Source: an uncultured Muribaculaceae bacterium
GTDB lineage: Bacteria > Bacteroidota > Bacteroidia > Bacteroidales > Muribaculaceae
Reading direction: 5' to 3'
Assembly (NCBI GenBank): GCA_910576775.1
Contig: CAJTJV010000023.1
Span: 1 to 45,782, forward strand
Length of the DNA: 45,782 nucleotides
A program made the position numbers and the translations under genes. Shown here piece by piece: positions 35,292 to 43,850 of this stretch (positions are counted from its first letter, which is position 1; the number at the start of each line of letters is the position of its first letter). The notes below the pieces were generated by a model. It saw only the letters and a list, made by a program, of their open reading frames with translations. It did not search any database and was not told the DNA's origin.

Positions 35292-35966
35292 TTATTCAAA
35301 ATTCAATAATGTGACTTCGAACTGAATCGCGCAGTCCGGCGGGACAACGCCGGGCACACCTTCCGCGCCGTATGCAAGGTCGGATGGCAATGTTATAATG
35401 TATTTTCCTCCTGCCTGCATCATTGTAAGAGCTTCGGTGAATCCCTTTGTAAGATCCGAAGCTTTGCATGTAAGCGGTTTTTCGTCAGAGTCGATTTCAT
35501 CGATTACGGTGCCATCGGGCAGAGATGCGCGGTAACGTACGGTAACAGTGCTTGCCGGCGTCGGACTCGCCCCGGTGCCTTTCGCTATAGTGCGGAACAC
35601 GAGGCCGGAGGGAAGCATCTCTGCTCCGGGTGCGTCCGCCGCTGTTTTAAGAAGGCTGTCAGAGGCCGCGATGCTTACGCTGTTTACTGCTTTTTCTATT
35701 ATTGCGGTCGCAGCGTTGTGCGCTGCGCTGTCGTAAGGAGCAGGCATATTCTCTATTACCATCCGGCGTATGGCTGTGGCATCGATTTTAAGGCCTGTAC
35801 GCTCGAGGTCGGCGATTGCGTTATCCATTGCGACTTTGAAATTCGAGGCAATAAATGTCGCAACGGCGCGGTCGAGCGAGTCGGCGCGCATATTTGTCTG
35901 TGCCGATACTCCGGTGAGTGTCAGCGCAAATAAAGTCAGAGCGAAAAGCCGTTTAAGTATTGTCAT
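35292..35966 (-). CDS. Exported FKBP-type peptidyl-prolyl isomerase
   Basis: 224 residues from MTILKRLFAL, which overlaps the preceding stop by 4 bases (ATGA); the longer frame to 36119 is only read-back into the neighbour. Signal peptide ends in VSAQT. A helical domain (about 25-125) precedes an FKBP domain (TVRYRASLPDGTVIDEI, then LAYGAEGVPGVVPPDCAIQF). Key aromatic positions are more divergent than in the two neighbours, so activity may be weaker. Middle gene of the trio. Confidence 0.9.
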   Translation of the reverse strand: MTILKRLFALTLFALTLTGVSAQTNMRADSLDRAVATFIASNFKVAMDNAIADLERTGLKIDATAIRRMVIENMPAPYDSAAHNAATAIIEKAVNSVSIAASDSLLKTAADAPGAEMLPSGLVFRTIAKGTGASPTPASTVTVRYRASLPDGTVIDEIDSDEKPLTCKASDLTKGFTEALTMMQAGGKYIITLPSDLAYGAEGVPGVVPPDCAIQFEVTLLNFE

Positions 35967-36589
35967 TTGGGGTTGATTTCGAGAAGCTCCACGTCGAAAA
36001 TCAATGTCTGGTTCGGGCCTATGACGCCGCCGGCACCGTTGGGACCGTATGCAAGTTGTGAAGGGATGAACAGACGCCATTTCGCGCCGGCTTTCATCAT
36101 CTGCAAAGCTTCGACCCATCCGGGGATGACTTGTGTCACTCCGAAGGTGGCGGGTTCGTCGCGCTCAACGCTGGAGTCGAAGACCGTACCATCGATAAGC
36201 TTGCCGGTATAGTGTACTTTGACGGTATCCTTGGCTGTGGGCTGTGCGCCTGTACCTTCTTCGAGAATTTCGTACTGGAGACCGGTAGAGGTGGTTTTCA
36301 CCTCTTCGCGTTTGCCGTTGCGGTCGAGGAAATCCCGGCCTGATTTCTCGTTGAGTTCAGCCATTGCTTTGGCAGTCTCTTCCTGTTTGGCCTGAAGACC
36401 CTGAAAGAATTCCTGAATTACGGTTTTGGCCTCTTCATAACTCATTTTGGGTTTGCTGCCTTCAAATACTGCGGCAACGCCGTCGGCGAAATCCTGTACC
36501 TGGATGCTTTCTATGCCGGAGCTGCGGAAATTATTGCCCATGCTCAGACCGAGAGCGTAGCTCAGACGGTCGAATTCTTTATTGTCCAT
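35963..36589 (-). CDS. Cytoplasmic FKBP-type peptidyl-prolyl isomerase (FklB-like)
   Basis: 208 residues without a signal peptide, close to E. coli FklB in length. The N-terminal dimerisation helices are followed by the FKBP domain (VKVHYTGKLIDGTVFDSS and LAYGPNGAGGVIGPNQTLIF). First gene of the trio; it overlaps the second gene by 4 bases. The three proteins differ in compartment (cytoplasm, periplasm, lipoprotein), so the cluster looks like a duplication followed by relocalisation. Confidence 0.92.
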   Translation of the reverse strand: MDNKEFDRLSYALGLSMGNNFRSSGIESIQVQDFADGVAAVFEGSKPKMSYEEAKTVIQEFFQGLQAKQEETAKAMAELNEKSGRDFLDRNGKREEVKTTSTGLQYEILEEGTGAQPTAKDTVKVHYTGKLIDGTVFDSSVERDEPATFGVTQVIPGWVEALQMMKAGAKWRLFIPSQLAYGPNGAGGVIGPNQTLIFDVELLEINPK

Positions 36590-36662
36590 TGTTGTATATT
36601 CTTAGTTATGTAATAGTCGTGATTTTACTCGCAAATAATAACGCCGGAGAGACGCCCGATGT

Positions 36663-38450
36663 TTAGTCGAGCTTGAGAACGGCAAGGAAAGCCTTCTGGG
36701 GTACTTCCACGGAGCCAATCTGCTTCATGCGCTTTTTCCCTTTCTTCTGTTTTTCGAGCAGTTTGCGCTTTCGTGAGATGTCGCCGCCGTAGCACTTGGC
36801 GGTAACATCCTTACGGACAGCCTTGATAGTCTCGCGTGCTATGATTTTGGCTCCGATGGCGGCCTGGATGGCGATTTCGAACTGTTGGCGCGGGATAAGC
36901 TCTTTCAGTTTCTCGCACATCCGGCGGCCGAAAGTCACAGCATTGTCGGCATGCGTGAGAGTCGACAGGGCATCGACGCTCTCGCCGTTGAGCAGGATGT
37001 CGAGTTTCACGAGTTTACTCTCCCGATAGTCATGTAGATGGTAGTCGAAGGATGCGTAGCCTTTGGAAATGCTTTTGAGTTTGTCGTAGAAATCGATTAC
37101 AATTTCTCCTAACGGAAGGTCGAAGATCATTTCCATTCGGTTGCCGGATATGTATTCCTGTTTCACCAGCTCTCCGCGTTTGCCGAGGCACAGCGTCATA
37201 ATCGGGCCTATATAGTCGGATGCGGTTATGATGGATGCCCGGATATAAGGCTCTTCTATATGGTCGATTAGCGTGGGGTCGGGCAGTCCCGATGGATTGT
37301 GCACTTCCACCATATCGCCGCGTTTGTCATAGACTCGGTAGCTTACGTTGGGCACGGTGGTAATCACTTCCATGTCGAATTCGCGTGACAACCGTTCCTG
37401 TATAATCTCCATGTGGAGCAGTCCGAGGAACCCGCAGCGGAAGCCGAATCCGAGTGCGGCGGAGGATTCCGGCGTGAAAGTCAGGGACGCATCGTTGAGC
37501 TGTAATTTCTCGAGAGAAGAACGCAGATTCTCGAAATCTTCGGTTTCGATGGGATATACGCCGGCGAATACCATGGGCTTTACTTCCTCGAAACCGTCGA
37601 TGGCGGCGTCGCAGGGTCGGGCCACCTGTGTGATGGTGTCGCCGACCTTTACTTCTCGGCTTGTCTTTATGCCCGAAATGATATAACCTACATTGCCCGC
37701 CGACAAGGTATCGCGCGGCGACATGTCGAGTTTCAACACGCCGATTTCATCGGCATGATACTCTTTTCCGGTTGCGACGAATTTAACAAAGTCGTTTTTG
37801 CTTATAGTGCCGTTGACAATCTTGAAATATGCTATGATGCCGCGGAAGGGGTTGAATACGGAGTCGAATATAAGAGCCTGCAATGGAGCCTCCGCATCTC
37901 CTACAGGTGCAGGAATACGTTCTACAATGGCTTCGAGAATCTCGGAGACGCCTTCACCGGTCTTGCCGCTGGCACGTATAATTTCCTCGCGTTTGCAGCC
38001 GAGCAGGTCTATTATCTGATCCTCCACCTCTTCGGGTTTAGCGGAATCAAGGTCTATCTTGTTTATAACCGGAATGATTTCCAGATCATTGTCAATAGCC
38101 ATGTAGAGGTTCGATATAGTCTGAGCCTGAATGCCTTGGGAGGCATCTACAATCAGTAAAGCGCCCTCGCAGGCGGCTATGGAGCGCGATACCTCGTAGG
38201 AAAAGTCGACGTGTCCCGGAGTATCTATAAGATTGAGCACATAGTCTTCGCCGTTGAGCTTGTAATCCATCTGGATAGCATGGCTCTTGATGGTGATACC
38301 GCGTTCGCGTTCCAGATCCATGTCATCAAGAACCTGCGCCTCCATGTCTTTGGCGGCGATAGTATTGGTATATTCGAGCAGACGGTCGGCGAGAGTCGAT
38401 TTGCCGTGGTCGATATGGGCTATGATGCAGAAATTGCGTATATTTTTCAT
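36663..38450 (-). CDS. lepA: Elongation factor 4 (LepA)
   Basis: 595 residues, the family's normal length. The G domain opens with FCIIAHIDHGKSTLADRL; IDTPGHVDFSYEV and NKIDL are intact. The LepA-specific C-terminal end has AKCYGGDISRKRKLLEKQ and KKRMKQIGSVEVPQKAFLA. It is a translational GTPase that acts on stalled or mis-set ribosomes and in ribosome assembly, mostly membrane-associated. It has its own strong promoter and precedes the FKBP trio by 73 bases without a visible terminator, so read-through is possible. Confidence 0.97.
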   Translation of the reverse strand: MKNIRNFCIIAHIDHGKSTLADRLLEYTNTIAAKDMEAQVLDDMDLERERGITIKSHAIQMDYKLNGEDYVLNLIDTPGHVDFSYEVSRSIAACEGALLIVDASQGIQAQTISNLYMAIDNDLEIIPVINKIDLDSAKPEEVEDQIIDLLGCKREEIIRASGKTGEGVSEILEAIVERIPAPVGDAEAPLQALIFDSVFNPFRGIIAYFKIVNGTISKNDFVKFVATGKEYHADEIGVLKLDMSPRDTLSAGNVGYIISGIKTSREVKVGDTITQVARPCDAAIDGFEEVKPMVFAGVYPIETEDFENLRSSLEKLQLNDASLTFTPESSAALGFGFRCGFLGLLHMEIIQERLSREFDMEVITTVPNVSYRVYDKRGDMVEVHNPSGLPDPTLIDHIEEPYIRASIITASDYIGPIMTLCLGKRGELVKQEYISGNRMEMIFDLPLGEIVIDFYDKLKSISKGYASFDYHLHDYRESKLVKLDILLNGESVDALSTLTHADNAVTFGRRMCEKLKELIPRQQFEIAIQAAIGAKIIARETIKAVRKDVTAKCYGGDISRKRKLLEKQKKGKKRMKQIGSVEVPQKAFLAVLKLD

Positions 38451-38467
38451 TCAGCGTATATTTACCG

Positions 38468-38499
38468 CAAAATTAGCAATTATCGTCCGATATGGCAAA
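38468..38499 (-). promoter_or_regulatory. Promoter for lepA
   Basis: -7 TAATTTTG (38468-38475) and -33 TTTG (38496-38499), spaced by 20 bases: the best Bacteroidota promoter match in the window along with those of tRNA-Leu and the met leader. Confidence 0.7.
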
Positions 38500-38557
38500 T
38501 AATATATTTTAGAGGAGCTATAATGATTTTTTTGCCGAAATTGTATAAATTCTGAAT

Positions 38558-38919
38558 TCAACGATATAATTTCCGATGGCGTATGATATGGGCTGCTACG
38601 ATAATTAGAAATAGAAAATCTATTTTGCCATGCCAGCCTCCGATTCCATTATGGGTTCCGGTGGAAATCCATATTGTCGCGGAGATGATTGCGGAGATGA
38701 TAAAAAGTAACTGACAGAAATTTGATTGCTCCTTTCTTATTTTTGAGTAGTCGCTTCCGGTTCCATTTGTAATGCAGATAGATATTGGCGGAAAATAAGG
38801 GTTATGAAAGCGATGCAGACATAGATGTGTAGACATACCCATAAGGTGGACGAGCTTTCGGAAGCTTCGAGCTGGATGTTTGATGCCGGAGTGAATATTG
38901 CTGCGACGAGCAATGCCAT
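38558..38919 (-). pseudogene. Small four-helix membrane protein, frameshifted (DUF4405-like)
   Basis: Two overlapping frames each give half of a plausible membrane protein. The first (from ATG 38919) has helices MALLVAAIFTP and VCLHIYVCIAFITLIF and ends EATTQK at a TAA. The second frame continues with QLLFIISAIISATIWIS, GTHNGIGGWHGK and FLFLIIVAAHIIRHRKLYR. One extra A in the run CAAAAATAAG (about 38735-38745) would join them into a 120-residue four-helix protein. The shape recalls DUF4405 or cytochrome-b-like proteins, weakly. The defect may be a real mutation, a base-calling error or programmed slippage. Confidence 0.5.
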
Positions 38920-39041
38920 ATTGCAGATTTTGAATTTTGTCTTGACGTTCTTTAAGTGTTGTTAATCTTAAATTTAGTGGAAATCGGCAATATAGGAGAT
39001 ACAATAAAAACCGAATCTGAATTTCTGTATTCAAAAAATAT

Positions 39042-39049
39042 TATCTTTG
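39042..39049 (+). promoter_or_regulatory. -7 promoter element for the RhuM-family gene
   Basis: TATCTTTG, an exact TAnnTTTG match, 3 bases before the ATG at 39053. That spacing would place the transcript start about at the ATG. Confidence 0.45.
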
Positions 39050-39052
39050 CGT

Positions 39053-39955
39053 ATGGAATCGAAGCAAGATAACGTTATTGCGTCTGCGCATTCATCATAG
39101 GGGAATGAAATCATACTCTATCAGCCGGACGAAACCCTATCCCTTGATGTAAGGGTAGAGGATGATACCGTATGGCTGACACAAGCGCAGATTGCCCATC
39201 TTTTCGGGGTAAAACAGCCGGCCATATCCAAACATCTGAAAAGCATTTTTGAAAGTGAAGAATTAGATGAAAGTTCAGTTCATTCCATTATGGAATATAC
39301 TGCGAGCGATGGTAAAGTCTATAAAACAAAATTTTATAATCTTGATGCTATCCTTTCTGTTGGTTATAGAGTTAATAGCCGAAATGCCACTAAATTCCGC
39401 CAATGGGCAAATTCGGTTCTAAAAGAATTTCTCCTTCGGGGCTACTCTGTTAATCAGCGGTTGATGCAACTTGAAGACCGGATGGAAAGACGTCTGTCGG
39501 CGCATGAACTGCATCTTATGCAACTTGACGAAAAAGTGGATTTCTTTGTGCGCTCGTCTCTGCAACCGAAAGAGGGCGTCTTCTTCAACGGTCAGATTTT
39601 CGATGCATACGTTCTTATTGCCGAGCTTATCCGCAAAGCTGATAAGAGGATAGTATTGATTGACAATTATATTGACGATTCTGTGTTGGTGCAGCTGTCA
39701 AAACGCGTGCCCGGTGTAAGTGTGGATATCTACGTTGGCCGTATTTCCGACCAACTGCGTCAGGATGTCGCGCGACACAATCTGCAATATCCGGGTGTAG
39801 TATTACATGAATATACCAAGGCACACGACCGTTTCCTGATAACAGACGAAGATGTCTATCATATCGGTGCCTCTCTGAAAGATCTTGGCAAAAAGCTTTT
39901 TGCATTCTCCAGAATGGATGTCATGACGGGCTCGGAACTGATTTCCCGCCTGTGA
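39053..39955 (+). pseudogene. RhuM-family protein with an early in-frame amber codon
   Basis: From ATG 39053 the frame reads 15 codons and then TAG (39098-39100). Directly after, it continues with the intact RhuM start NEIILYQPDETLSLDVRVED, a winged-helix part WLTQAQIAHLFGVKQPAISK, and FYNLDAILSVGYRVNS. The C-terminal half has a PLD-like HDRFLITDED and YHIGASLKDLGKKLFAF. No ATG, GTG or TTG follows the TAG until Met 39290, so ordinary translation would lose the DNA-binding part. RhuM proteins are linked to virulence and mobile islands. Whether it is a pseudogene, is read through or uses a rare start is open. It stands alone. Confidence 0.75.
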
Positions 39956-39984
39956 GGTGGTCGTGTAAAGTAATTGGGAATAAG

Positions 39985-41202
39985 TCAGTCGTCACGGTCG
40001 AGGAAGAATCGCGGAATATTGGCGATAAAGACGTCGGGTGCGCTGATAATCTCTTTGTTGGCGATAAGGTCGGAAAGATTGATATCGGCTATTATATAAC
40101 TGCCATTGTCTTCCGAACGGTATATCTCGTGAATCTTTACCAGCGGTAACTGTGTCGTAATATCGGTGGACTCGAAATGGATATAGACCCTAAGTCCGAC
40201 GTCCGTCGTGTATGTCGGTCGGTCTATATATTTCCGTTTCTTGTATTCATAGCGATAGTTGTAGCGCCGGGCCATGATGTCGCTGAGAATGGAGCTTGCC
40301 GTGGGAAGGCCGCCTGCACCTTTGCCGAACATGAACTGGCGGTCGTAGCATTCTCCGCGTATCACAACGCCGTTATATTCATTGTCTACGCTGTAGATAT
40401 AGCGCGACGGACTCACGAATTCCGGCATTACAAACATTGTGAATTTAGAATCGCTTACTTTTACGACCTGTGCTACGAGTTTTATCTTCATACCCTTTTC
40501 ACGGGCATACCGGATGTCAGCGTTATGTATGGTGGAAATGCCGTAAGTGAAAATATCATCAGGGGCTACATATACCCCAAGGGCGTGTATGGTTATTATT
40601 ACGAGCTTGAACAGAGAGTCGAGGCCGCTGATGTCGAACGTAGGGTCGCTTTCGGCGAATCCGAGTTTCTGTGCCATTGCAAGAGCCGAACCGTAATCGT
40701 CGTTATGGTCGAAAACGCGTGATAGAATATAGTTCGAAGAGCCGTTCAGGATGCCTTTTACCTCAAGCAGGAGATCATTGTCGTAATATTCCTCAAGGTT
40801 GCGGATTACCGGGATAGAGCCGCATGACGAAGCATCGTAGAGCAATGCCGTATCGTATTTTTCCTGTAATTCGATCAGTTCCGGAAGATTGGGCGCAATC
40901 ATGGCTTTGGATCCGGAGACGATGGGTATGCGGCGTTTTAGTGCTGAGGTGACAATCCGATAGGCTGCATTGGCATCGTCGACAACTTCCACAACCAGAT
41001 TGATGTCGGGGTTGTCGAGAATATCTTCCACTCTGTCGGTGAGGACGCCGGCAGGCAATTCAATGGTTCTTGGTTTATTGATGTTGCGCACACATATTTT
41101 ACAGATGCGGGCATGTGCGTTTTTCGACTGTTCGATTACGCGGTAGACGCCCTGCCCTACAGTCCCGAATCCGAATAGTCCTATATTGATGGTTCTGTTC
41201 AT
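39985..41202 (-). CDS. hom: Homoserine dehydrogenase
   Basis: 405 residues, without a fused aspartokinase. The NAD(P)-binding loop GLFGFGTVGQGVYRVI is at residues 8-23. The catalytic domain contains LLEVKGILNGSSNYIL and GFAESDPTFDISGLDS, with catalytic Asp/Lys in those blocks, and a C-terminal ACT-like region follows. It reduces aspartate semialdehyde to homoserine, the branch point to methionine and threonine. Third gene of the met operon; its start overlaps metX by 4 bases. Placing hom in a met-controlled operon ties homoserine supply to methionine need. Confidence 0.95.
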   Translation of the reverse strand: MNRTINIGLFGFGTVGQGVYRVIEQSKNAHARICKICVRNINKPRTIELPAGVLTDRVEDILDNPDINLVVEVVDDANAAYRIVTSALKRRIPIVSGSKAMIAPNLPELIELQEKYDTALLYDASSCGSIPVIRNLEEYYDNDLLLEVKGILNGSSNYILSRVFDHNDDYGSALAMAQKLGFAESDPTFDISGLDSLFKLVIITIHALGVYVAPDDIFTYGISTIHNADIRYAREKGMKIKLVAQVVKVSDSKFTMFVMPEFVSPSRYIYSVDNEYNGVVIRGECYDRQFMFGKGAGGLPTASSILSDIMARRYNYRYEYKKRKYIDRPTYTTDVGLRVYIHFESTDITTQLPLVKIHEIYRSEDNGSYIIADINLSDLIANKEIISAPDVFIANIPRFFLDRDD

Positions 41203-42227
41203 AGCCGTTTTAAGTTGTTCATGAATGGAATCAGAATTCTGTTGAGTTGGTTATGCTCAATAAGAAAGCCGTCGTGGCCGAACGCGGATTCGATTTCCGC
41301 ATACTGTGCACCGGGAATTTTTCTGCAAAGTGCGTGCATCTCTGTTGGTGTGAAGATTATATCTGTGGAGATTCCTATTACTATTGTCTCCGCTTTTATA
41401 CGACCTAACGCCTGCTCTACCCCGCCGCGACCGCGGCCAATGTCGTGTGTGTCGAAAGAATTAAGGATGGATACGTAGGAATAAGCATTGAAGCGACGGC
41501 ATAACTTTTCGCCCTGGTGTCGCTGATAAGTGCAAGGCCGTTGCGTCCCAGGAGATGGAACGTTGCCCTCCGGGTCTGTCTGCGATAGGTTGTAGCCCTC
41601 GCCTCCGCGATATGTCAGCAATCCTATGGCACGAGCTGCCGCAAGCCCCGCCATGCCGGCGTCGGGGCGTGGTTCTCCGTAGGAAGAATCAGCCATTATA
41701 GCCATGCGTTGTGTTTCGTCGATGGCAATGGTCCAGGGCGAGGCTTTTGCGTCTGTGGCAATAAGAATAAGCTTGTCGAAGCGTTCAGGTTCTTCCGCAA
41801 TCCATTCCAAAGCCTGAAAGCCGCCTACGGAACTGCCGACAAGAGCGTGGATATGGTTTATGCCGAGATATGATGCAAGTCGCCGGTGGGCATTGACGAT
41901 GTCCCGTATAGTTACAAGTGGAAAGTCTGCGTAGTACGGTTCTCCGGATGGAGATTCCGACAGAGGGCCTGTCGTGCCGTAATGCGAACCTAAAATATTG
42001 GCGCATACGACGAAATATTTCTCATGGTCGAGAAATCGTCCCGGTTCTACGGTATGCGGCCACCAGTCGGAGACATCACTGTTGGCTGTCAGCGCATGGC
42101 ATACCCATACCACATTGCTTCCGTCGGCAGCAAGGCTGCCGTAAGTATGATAGGCAATAGTAAGTTTCTCTATATTGCCGCCACGTTCGAGTTCGAGAGG
42201 CTCCGGACTGTTGAAATACTGTATCAT
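41199..42227 (-). CDS. metX: Homoserine O-acetyltransferase (MetX)
   Basis: 342 residues, alpha/beta-hydrolase fold. Oxyanion region VWVCHALTANSDVSDWWP, nucleophile motif LVGSSVGGFQALEW (Ser near residue 133), Asp in STDIIFTPTEM and His in SAFGHDGFLIE complete the triad. It makes O-acetylhomoserine from homoserine and acetyl-CoA. The GSSVGG and WWP motifs fit MetX; specificity between acetyl- and succinyl-CoA cannot be settled by eye, but the following MetY-type enzyme uses O-acetylhomoserine. It overlaps both neighbours by 4 bases. Confidence 0.93.
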   Translation of the reverse strand: MIQYFNSPEPLELERGGNIEKLTIAYHTYGSLAADGSNVVWVCHALTANSDVSDWWPHTVEPGRFLDHEKYFVVCANILGSHYGTTGPLSESPSGEPYYADFPLVTIRDIVNAHRRLASYLGINHIHALVGSSVGGFQALEWIAEEPERFDKLILIATDAKASPWTIAIDETQRMAIMADSSYGEPRPDAGMAGLAAARAIGLLTYRGGEGYNLSQTDPEGNVPSPGTQRPCTYQRHQGEKLCRRFNAYSYVSILNSFDTHDIGRGRGGVEQALGRIKAETIVIGISTDIIFTPTEMHALCRKIPGAQYAEIESAFGHDGFLIEHNQLNRILIPFMNNLKRL

Positions 42228-43513
42228 ATACCGGTTTTCTCAAAAGCCTGTTCGAAATCGGCGATTATATCTTCGACATCTTCAAGGCCGAGCGAGATGC
42301 GCAGTAGTGTTGGCGTAACCCCCGCTGCCTCGAGGTCGGCTGTCGACAGCTGTTTGTGTGTTGTGGATGCCGGGTGCGTTACAACCGTTATTGAATCGCC
42401 AATCATTGTCATGTGTGCGCACAGCTGCAAAGCCTCGACAAATTTTACGGTGGTGTCTATATTTCCATGTAGTTCCACATTGAGTACGCCCGATGCCCCG
42501 AATCGGAAATATTTTTTTGCATTCACATGCGACGGATGTTCAGGAAAGCCTGTAAAACTTACTTTTTTGACTTTAGGATGCCCTTTGAGATGTTTGGCGA
42601 GACGTTGCGTGGCTTCCACCTGATGACGCACACGCAGCGATAGAGTCTCCAGCCCGAGCATCATCAGGTAGCTGTCGAATGGCGAAGGGCAGGTGCCAAA
42701 GTCGCGCTGTCCGTCGACGCGACATTTCACAATGAAAGCTGATTTGCCGAATGACTTGTAGAAATTAAGTCCATGGTACCCTTCCGACGGACCGTCAATC
42801 TGCGTAAAGCGGCCGTTGTCCCACGGGAAAGAGCCGGCATCGATAATAATACCGCCCATTGCCGTGCCGTGGCCGTTAATCCATTTCGTCGCGGAGTCGA
42901 CTATGATGTCTGCCCCCCACTCGATAGGATTGCAGAGGTAGCCACCCGCGCCGAAAGTATTGTCTACTACGAATGGTACGCCTTTGCTGTGCGCCACCTT
43001 CCCGATAGCCTCGATGTCGACAACGGCGCATGTCGGATTTCCCATACTCTCTATGAATACGAGTCGTGTATGGTCGTCAATAAGGGCGGCAAAGGTCTCC
43101 GGATGTTCATTGTCGGCGATGCGTACGTCTATTCCGAGACGACGCAAGGTATGGCGGAACTGATTGTAGGTGCCTCCGTAAAGATATGGCGACGCGACAA
43201 TGTTGTCGCCGGCAGAGGCAAGCGCAGTAACTGTAATCAGGATTGCAGCCATGCCGCTTGATACCGCCATTGCCCCGACACCGCCATAAAGAGCCGCCAT
43301 ACGTTCCTCATAGCCCGTAGTAGTAGGGTTTTGTAGACGTGTATAGATATTCCCGGCTTCGGAAAGTTCGAAAAGGTTGGCCGCATAGTCGCATGTACTG
43401 AAGCGATAGGCCGCTGTAGGATAGATTGCGGTACCACGGGCGCCGGTGGGTTCCGCATGGTTGAGTCCGGCATGTATCTGTCGTGTTGCGAATTTGAGTT
43501 TGCTGTAATCCAT
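42224..43513 (-). CDS. metY: O-acetylhomoserine sulfhydrylase (MetY)
   Basis: 429 residues, Cys/Met-metabolism PLP enzyme. Substrate-side YTRLQNPTT (about residues 56-64), GMAAILITVTALASAGDNIV, IESMGNPTCAVVDIEAI and the PLP lysine in DSATKWINGHG are all present. It makes homocysteine directly from O-acetylhomoserine and sulfide. First structural gene of the operon; the ATG is 18 bases beyond the T-run of an intrinsic terminator, so transcription must read through that terminator. Downstream genes overlap by ATGA. Confidence 0.95.
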   Translation of the reverse strand: MDYSKLKFATRQIHAGLNHAEPTGARGTAIYPTAAYRFSTCDYAANLFELSEAGNIYTRLQNPTTTGYEERMAALYGGVGAMAVSSGMAAILITVTALASAGDNIVASPYLYGGTYNQFRHTLRRLGIDVRIADNEHPETFAALIDDHTRLVFIESMGNPTCAVVDIEAIGKVAHSKGVPFVVDNTFGAGGYLCNPIEWGADIIVDSATKWINGHGTAMGGIIIDAGSFPWDNGRFTQIDGPSEGYHGLNFYKSFGKSAFIVKCRVDGQRDFGTCPSPFDSYLMMLGLETLSLRVRHQVEATQRLAKHLKGHPKVKKVSFTGFPEHPSHVNAKKYFRFGASGVLNVELHGNIDTTVKFVEALQLCAHMTMIGDSITVVTHPASTTHKQLSTADLEAAGVTPTLLRISLGLEDVEDIIADFEQAFEKTGI

Positions 43514-43530
43514 AAATTCCGTGTTATGAT

Positions 43531-43568
43531 TTTAAAACAAAAAACCGGCCTCGTTGTCCGAAGCCGGT
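43531..43568 (-). terminator. Intrinsic attenuator terminator in front of metY
   Basis: The stem ACCGGC(T)TCG / CGA(G)GCCGGT has one internal mismatch and a 5-base loop (43544-43568). On the minus strand it is followed at once by TTTTTGTTTT (43531-43543). It lies between the leader peptide and metY. Its 5' arm (43559-43570, ACACCGGCTTCG) is also complementary to the end of the leader (43607-43619, CGAAGCCGGGTGT) with one bulged G, giving a competing antiterminator. Confidence 0.82.
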
Positions 43569-43604
43569 GTGTTATCTTTTCTTTAAGTATAATAGTGAAA
43601 GAAC

Positions 43605-43706
43605 CTACACCCGGCTTCGTCGGCTGCACATCATACCCATCATCATGGAAAAGTTTTCCGGCATTGGCCGGAGTCCGCAGATGTTATAGGATATGATGGA
43701 TTTCAT
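43605..43706 (-). CDS. Methionine-rich leader peptide of the met operon
   Basis: 33 codons starting ATG at 43706 and ending TAG at 43605-43607. The peptide ends FSMMMGMMCSRRSRV: five Met codons in the six codons 21-26, followed by Cys. The start is about 20 bases after the predicted transcript start of a good promoter. A short hairpin (TCCGGC/GCCGGA, 43657-43672) lies over codons 12-17; the last codons (29-34) form the 5' arm of the antiterminator. The layout predicts that ribosomes stalling at Met codons when charged Met-tRNA is low leave the antiterminator free and so turn on metY-metX-hom. Inferred from sequence; expression is not shown. Confidence 0.8.
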   Translation of the reverse strand: MKSIISYNICGLRPMPENFSMMMGMMCSRRSRV

Positions 43707-43733
43707 CGGGTATAGAATTGTTGTTTGATGCGA

Positions 43734-43765
43734 CAAAGTTAAGATTTTATTTCCAATCGCCAAAA
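43734..43765 (-). promoter_or_regulatory. Promoter of the met leader and operon
   Basis: -7 TAACTTTG (43734-43741) and -33 TTTTG (43761-43765), 19 bases apart. It predicts a transcript start near 43727, about 20 bases before the leader ATG. No S-box (SAM-I) riboswitch-sized region lies between promoter and terminator (about 200 bases, mostly the leader frame). Confidence 0.7.
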
Positions 43766-43850
43766 TTAATTTAGAATTTCGGTAAAAAGTAACAAACGCC
43801 ATGTCGCGAAGACGCAGATTTTTATTATCACCGAACTTATCGAAAACCAC

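Noticed and set aside
43540..43765. SAM-I (S-box) riboswitch upstream of metY
   Set aside because: The leader lacks the conserved S-box helices and GAGGGA/GCAACC-type motifs that I could look for by eye; nearly half of it is a short reading frame, which fits an attenuator better.
43605..43850. An 81-codon gene spanning the leader region
   Set aside because: The frame starts with GTG upstream of the promoter; only its last 33 codons from ATG 43706 lie on the predicted transcript.
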